DNA of 16,135 nt from an uncultured Lachnospiraceae bacterium. GTDB lineage: Bacteria > Bacillota > Clostridia > Lachnospirales > Lachnospiraceae. Made by a program: the position numbers and the translations under genes. The stretch lies in assembly GCA_946566415.1 (NCBI GenBank), contig CAMNWW010000024.1:1-16135 (forward strand), read 5' to 3'. The notes under the pieces are model-generated. The model searched no databases. It was given only the letters and a program-made list of their open reading frames with translations, and had not been told where the DNA came from. Within the stretch, counting starts at the first letter, position 1. The number at the start of each line of letters is the position of its first letter. This document shows, one piece after another, positions 14,058-16,135 of this stretch.

Positions 14058-16135
14058 CTAAACAATTCCCGTCACTTTGTATTCTTCATCTGACTCGACT
14101 GCCTTTATGAGTATATCGTCCGGTATTTCTGCGCTTAAAGACACGACTGCCGTTCCCTTCTCGTGGCTTGCGTCCGCCAGTACCACTCCGTCGATTGCTT
14201 CCAGGGCGCCTTTTACCGTTCTCTCACAGTGTCCGCACATCATACCTTCAATGTTCATTGTCTTTACTGCAACAATCGGACCTGCATCTGCCGCAGCCTT
14301 TTCCGTCACCTGGGATGATGAGGCTGCCGGAGCCGTAGTCACATTCGACGACATGTTGTCTTCCATTTCCAGTTCAGACGCTTTGCGCGGTTTATGTTTT
14401 ATCGCCTTATCCCTGTGCGAATCATGAACCTTGAACAAATTCAAACGCAGGGCGTTAGATACAACGCAGAAGCTTGAAAGACTCATTGCCGCTGCTCCGA
14501 ACATCGGATTCATCTCCCATCCGGTAATATGGATCCATGCGCCTGCCGCGATCGGGATACCGATCACATTGTAGAAGAATGCCCAGAACAGATTCTCATG
14601 GATATTTCTAAGCGTTGCACGGCTTAAGCGGATCGCCGCCGGAACATCGCTTAAACGGCTCTTCATCAGAACAACGTCTGCCGCGTCGATCGCAATATCC
14701 GTGCCTGCTCCGATCGCCACACCGATATCCGCGCGGGTCAGCGCCGGAGCGTCGTTGATACCGTCGCCGACCATTGCGACTCTTCCCTTTTTCTTTAGTT
14801 CCCGGATCACGCTTTCCTTGCCTTCCGGAAGCACGCCCGCGATGACCTCGTCCACGCCTGCCTGCCTTCCGATCGCCTTCGCGGTCCTTTCATTATCGCC
14901 TGTCAGCATAACGACATGGATTCCTTGTTTCTGCAGCTCGCGGACCGCCTGCGGGCTGTCTTCTTTGATCACGTCAGCTACTGCTATGATACCGATCAGC
15001 TTGCCGTCTTTTGCAAAGAACAGAGGGGTCTTGCCGTCTTCAGCCAGCTCATCCGCCTTCTTCCGGATATCCTCGGAAACCTCCGCGTTCTGTCCAATAT
15101 ATTTCAAATTGCCGCCGATCAGCTTGCTGCCGTTTAAGGTACCGGATAATCCATTACCCGGAAGAGCCTTAAAATTATCAACCTCTATATCTTCTTTTAC
15201 ATTCTCTTCCTGTCCTTTTACCAGAATCGCCCGCGCCAGCGGATGCTCGCTCTTCTTCTCCAAAGCATACGCCAATGTCAAAAGCTCTGTCTCACTGACT
15301 CCTGCCGGAATCATATCCGTCACCTTCGGCTCGCCGCTGGTGATCGTGCCTGTCTTATCCAGGGCAACGATTTCTGTTCTTCCGGTTACCTCCAGAGAAA
15401 CCGCTGTCTTGAACATGATGCCGTTCCTTGCACCCATTCCATTGCCGACCATAATTGCCACCGGAGTCGCAAGCCCCAGCGCGCACGGACAACTGATAAC
15501 CAGAACGGAAATACCTCTTGCCAGCGCGAAACCGATCGGTCTTCCTACCAACAGCCAGATGACCATCGTGATAATCGCAAGACAGATAACTGTAGGAACA
15601 AACACGCCGGATACCGTATCCGCCACCTTCGCGATCGGAGCCTTCGTTGCGGACGCGTCGCTTACCATCTGGATGATCTGTGAAAGCGTCGTATCTTCCC
15701 CTACACGGGTAGCCTCGCACCGTATAAATCCGGACTGGTTTATCGTCGCCGCAGACACCATATCCCCCGGATTCTTATCCACCGGGATACTCTCGCCGGT
15801 AAGCGCCGACTCGTTCACAGCGCTGTTCCCTTCCAGAATAACACCGTCTACCGGAATGTTCTCGCCGGGACGCACAACAAAGATATCTCCCTGGCGCACC
15901 TGCTCGATCCCGACTTCCACTTCTGCTCCGCCGCGGATAAGCGTCGCCGTCTTAGGCGCCAGCTTCATAAGTCCTTTGATAGCATCCGTGGTACGGCCCT
16001 TAGAGTAAGACTCCAAAGTCTTGCCGACCGTAATCAGCGTCAGGATCGTACCTGCGGACTCAAAGTAGAACTCATCCATATACTGCATCGCCAAATGACG
16101 GTCGTTCAAAACTACGATAGCGTCCGTCATAAGGA
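14058..16135 (-). CDS. copA: Copper-exporting P1B-type ATPase CopA (5' end beyond window) with C-terminal HMA domain
   Basis: Exports Cu(I) across the membrane using ATP. The frame is open through the right edge; the ATG at 16130 is internal, since the first membrane helices and any N-terminal metal domains are missing. Numbered from that Met: actuator TGES 111-114, transport-site CPC 214-216, phosphorylation DKTGT with Asp 258, SEHP 294-297, and GDGINDAP 455-462. The helix motifs YN (520-521) and MSLSS (549-553) are the Cu(I) signature of group 1B-1. After the last helix (about 563) comes a ~60-residue charged and Ala/Ser-rich linker, then a C-terminal HMA domain (about 620-690) with GMMCGHC. 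Most bacterial CopA proteins carry such domains only at the N-terminus. It ends with TAG; copZ follows. Confidence 0.96.
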   Translation of the reverse strand, partial: LMTDAIVVLNDRHLAMQYMDEFYFESAGTILTLITVGKTLESYSKGRTTDAIKGLMKLAPKTATLIRGGAEVEVGIEQVRQGDIFVVRPGENIPVDGVILEGNSAVNESALTGESIPVDKNPGDMVSAATINQSGFIRCEATRVGEDTTLSQIIQMVSDASATKAPIAKVADTVSGVFVPTVICLAIITMVIWLLVGRPIGFALARGISVLVISCPCALGLATPVAIMVGNGMGARNGIMFKTAVSLEVTGRTEIVALDKTGTITSGEPKVTDMIPAGVSETELLTLAYALEKKSEHPLARAILVKGQEENVKEDIEVDNFKALPGNGLSGTLNGSKLIGGNLKYIGQNAEVSEDIRKKADELAEDGKTPLFFAKDGKLIGIIAVADVIKEDSPQAVRELQKQGIHVVMLTGDNERTAKAIGRQAGVDEVIAGVLPEGKESVIRELKKKGRVAMVGDGINDAPALTRADIGVAIGAGTDIAIDAADVVLMKSRLSDVPAAIRLSRATLRNIHENLFWAFFYNVIGIPIAAGAWIHITGWEMNPMFGAAAMSLSSFCVVSNALRLNLFKVHDSHRDKAIKHKPRKASELEMEDNMSSNVTTAPAASSSQVTEKAAADAGPIVAVKTMNIEGMMCGHCERTVKGALEAIDGVVLADASHEKGTAVVSLSAEIPDDILIKAVESDEEYKVTGIV

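Noticed and set aside
14701..16008. 435-codon open frame on the plus strand
   Set aside because: It is antisense to copA, whose motifs are unmistakable; its Ser/Ala/Pro/Ile-rich composition reflects the codon bias of the opposite strand.

Overview
The window looks like chromosome of a low-to-mid GC Firmicute, most likely a gut Clostridia/Lachnospiraceae relative. The support is near-consensus AGGAGG ribosome binding sites, sigma-A-type promoters, a DUF4179-type anti-sigma partner, a pneumococcal Ami-like oligopeptide permease and the clostridial style of the two-component system. I cannot name a species. No rRNA, tRNA, CRISPR array, transposase or integrase is visible.

Layout, left to right. 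(1) 1-2359, minus strand: an OmpR-type response regulator followed 13 bp later by a membrane sensor protein with a large extracytoplasmic domain, cut by the left edge before its kinase domain. (2) 2360-2728: a 370-bp intergenic region with a leader hairpin, a 31/32-nt direct repeat and a two-part hairpin joining the repeat copies. (3) 2729-4409, plus strand: an ECF-type sigma factor overlapping by 41 nt a membrane-anchored DUF4179-like partner, closed by a strong terminator. (4) 4479-5180, plus strand: a hicA-hicB toxin-antitoxin pair with a textbook promoter and inverted repeats that look like operators. (5) 5181-13617, minus strand: one long operon, oppA-oppB-oppC-oppD-oppF, followed by a membrane-anchored ApbE-like gene interrupted by two in-frame TAG codons. 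(6) 13758-16135, minus strand: a copper-exporting P-type ATPase (its start lies beyond the right edge) and a copZ-like copper chaperone, followed by a hairpin.

How the genes work together: OppA captures peptides at the outer membrane face, OppB/OppC form the channel and OppD/OppF are the two ATPases. CopA exports Cu(I) supplied by CopZ-type chaperones. The sigma/DUF4179 and response-regulator/sensor pairs are signalling modules whose stimuli cannot be read from sequence.

Most notable observations: the OppA order of conserved blocks is circularly permuted relative to classical OppA/AmiA; OppF carries a ~100-residue C-terminal extension with two membrane segments; the ApbE-like gene is split by two same-frame TAG codons although TAG is an ordinary stop for seven of the thirteen other stop codons visible here; CopA has a C-terminal metal-binding domain about half identical to the adjacent chaperone; and the hicAB and opp promoters carry clear inverted repeats.
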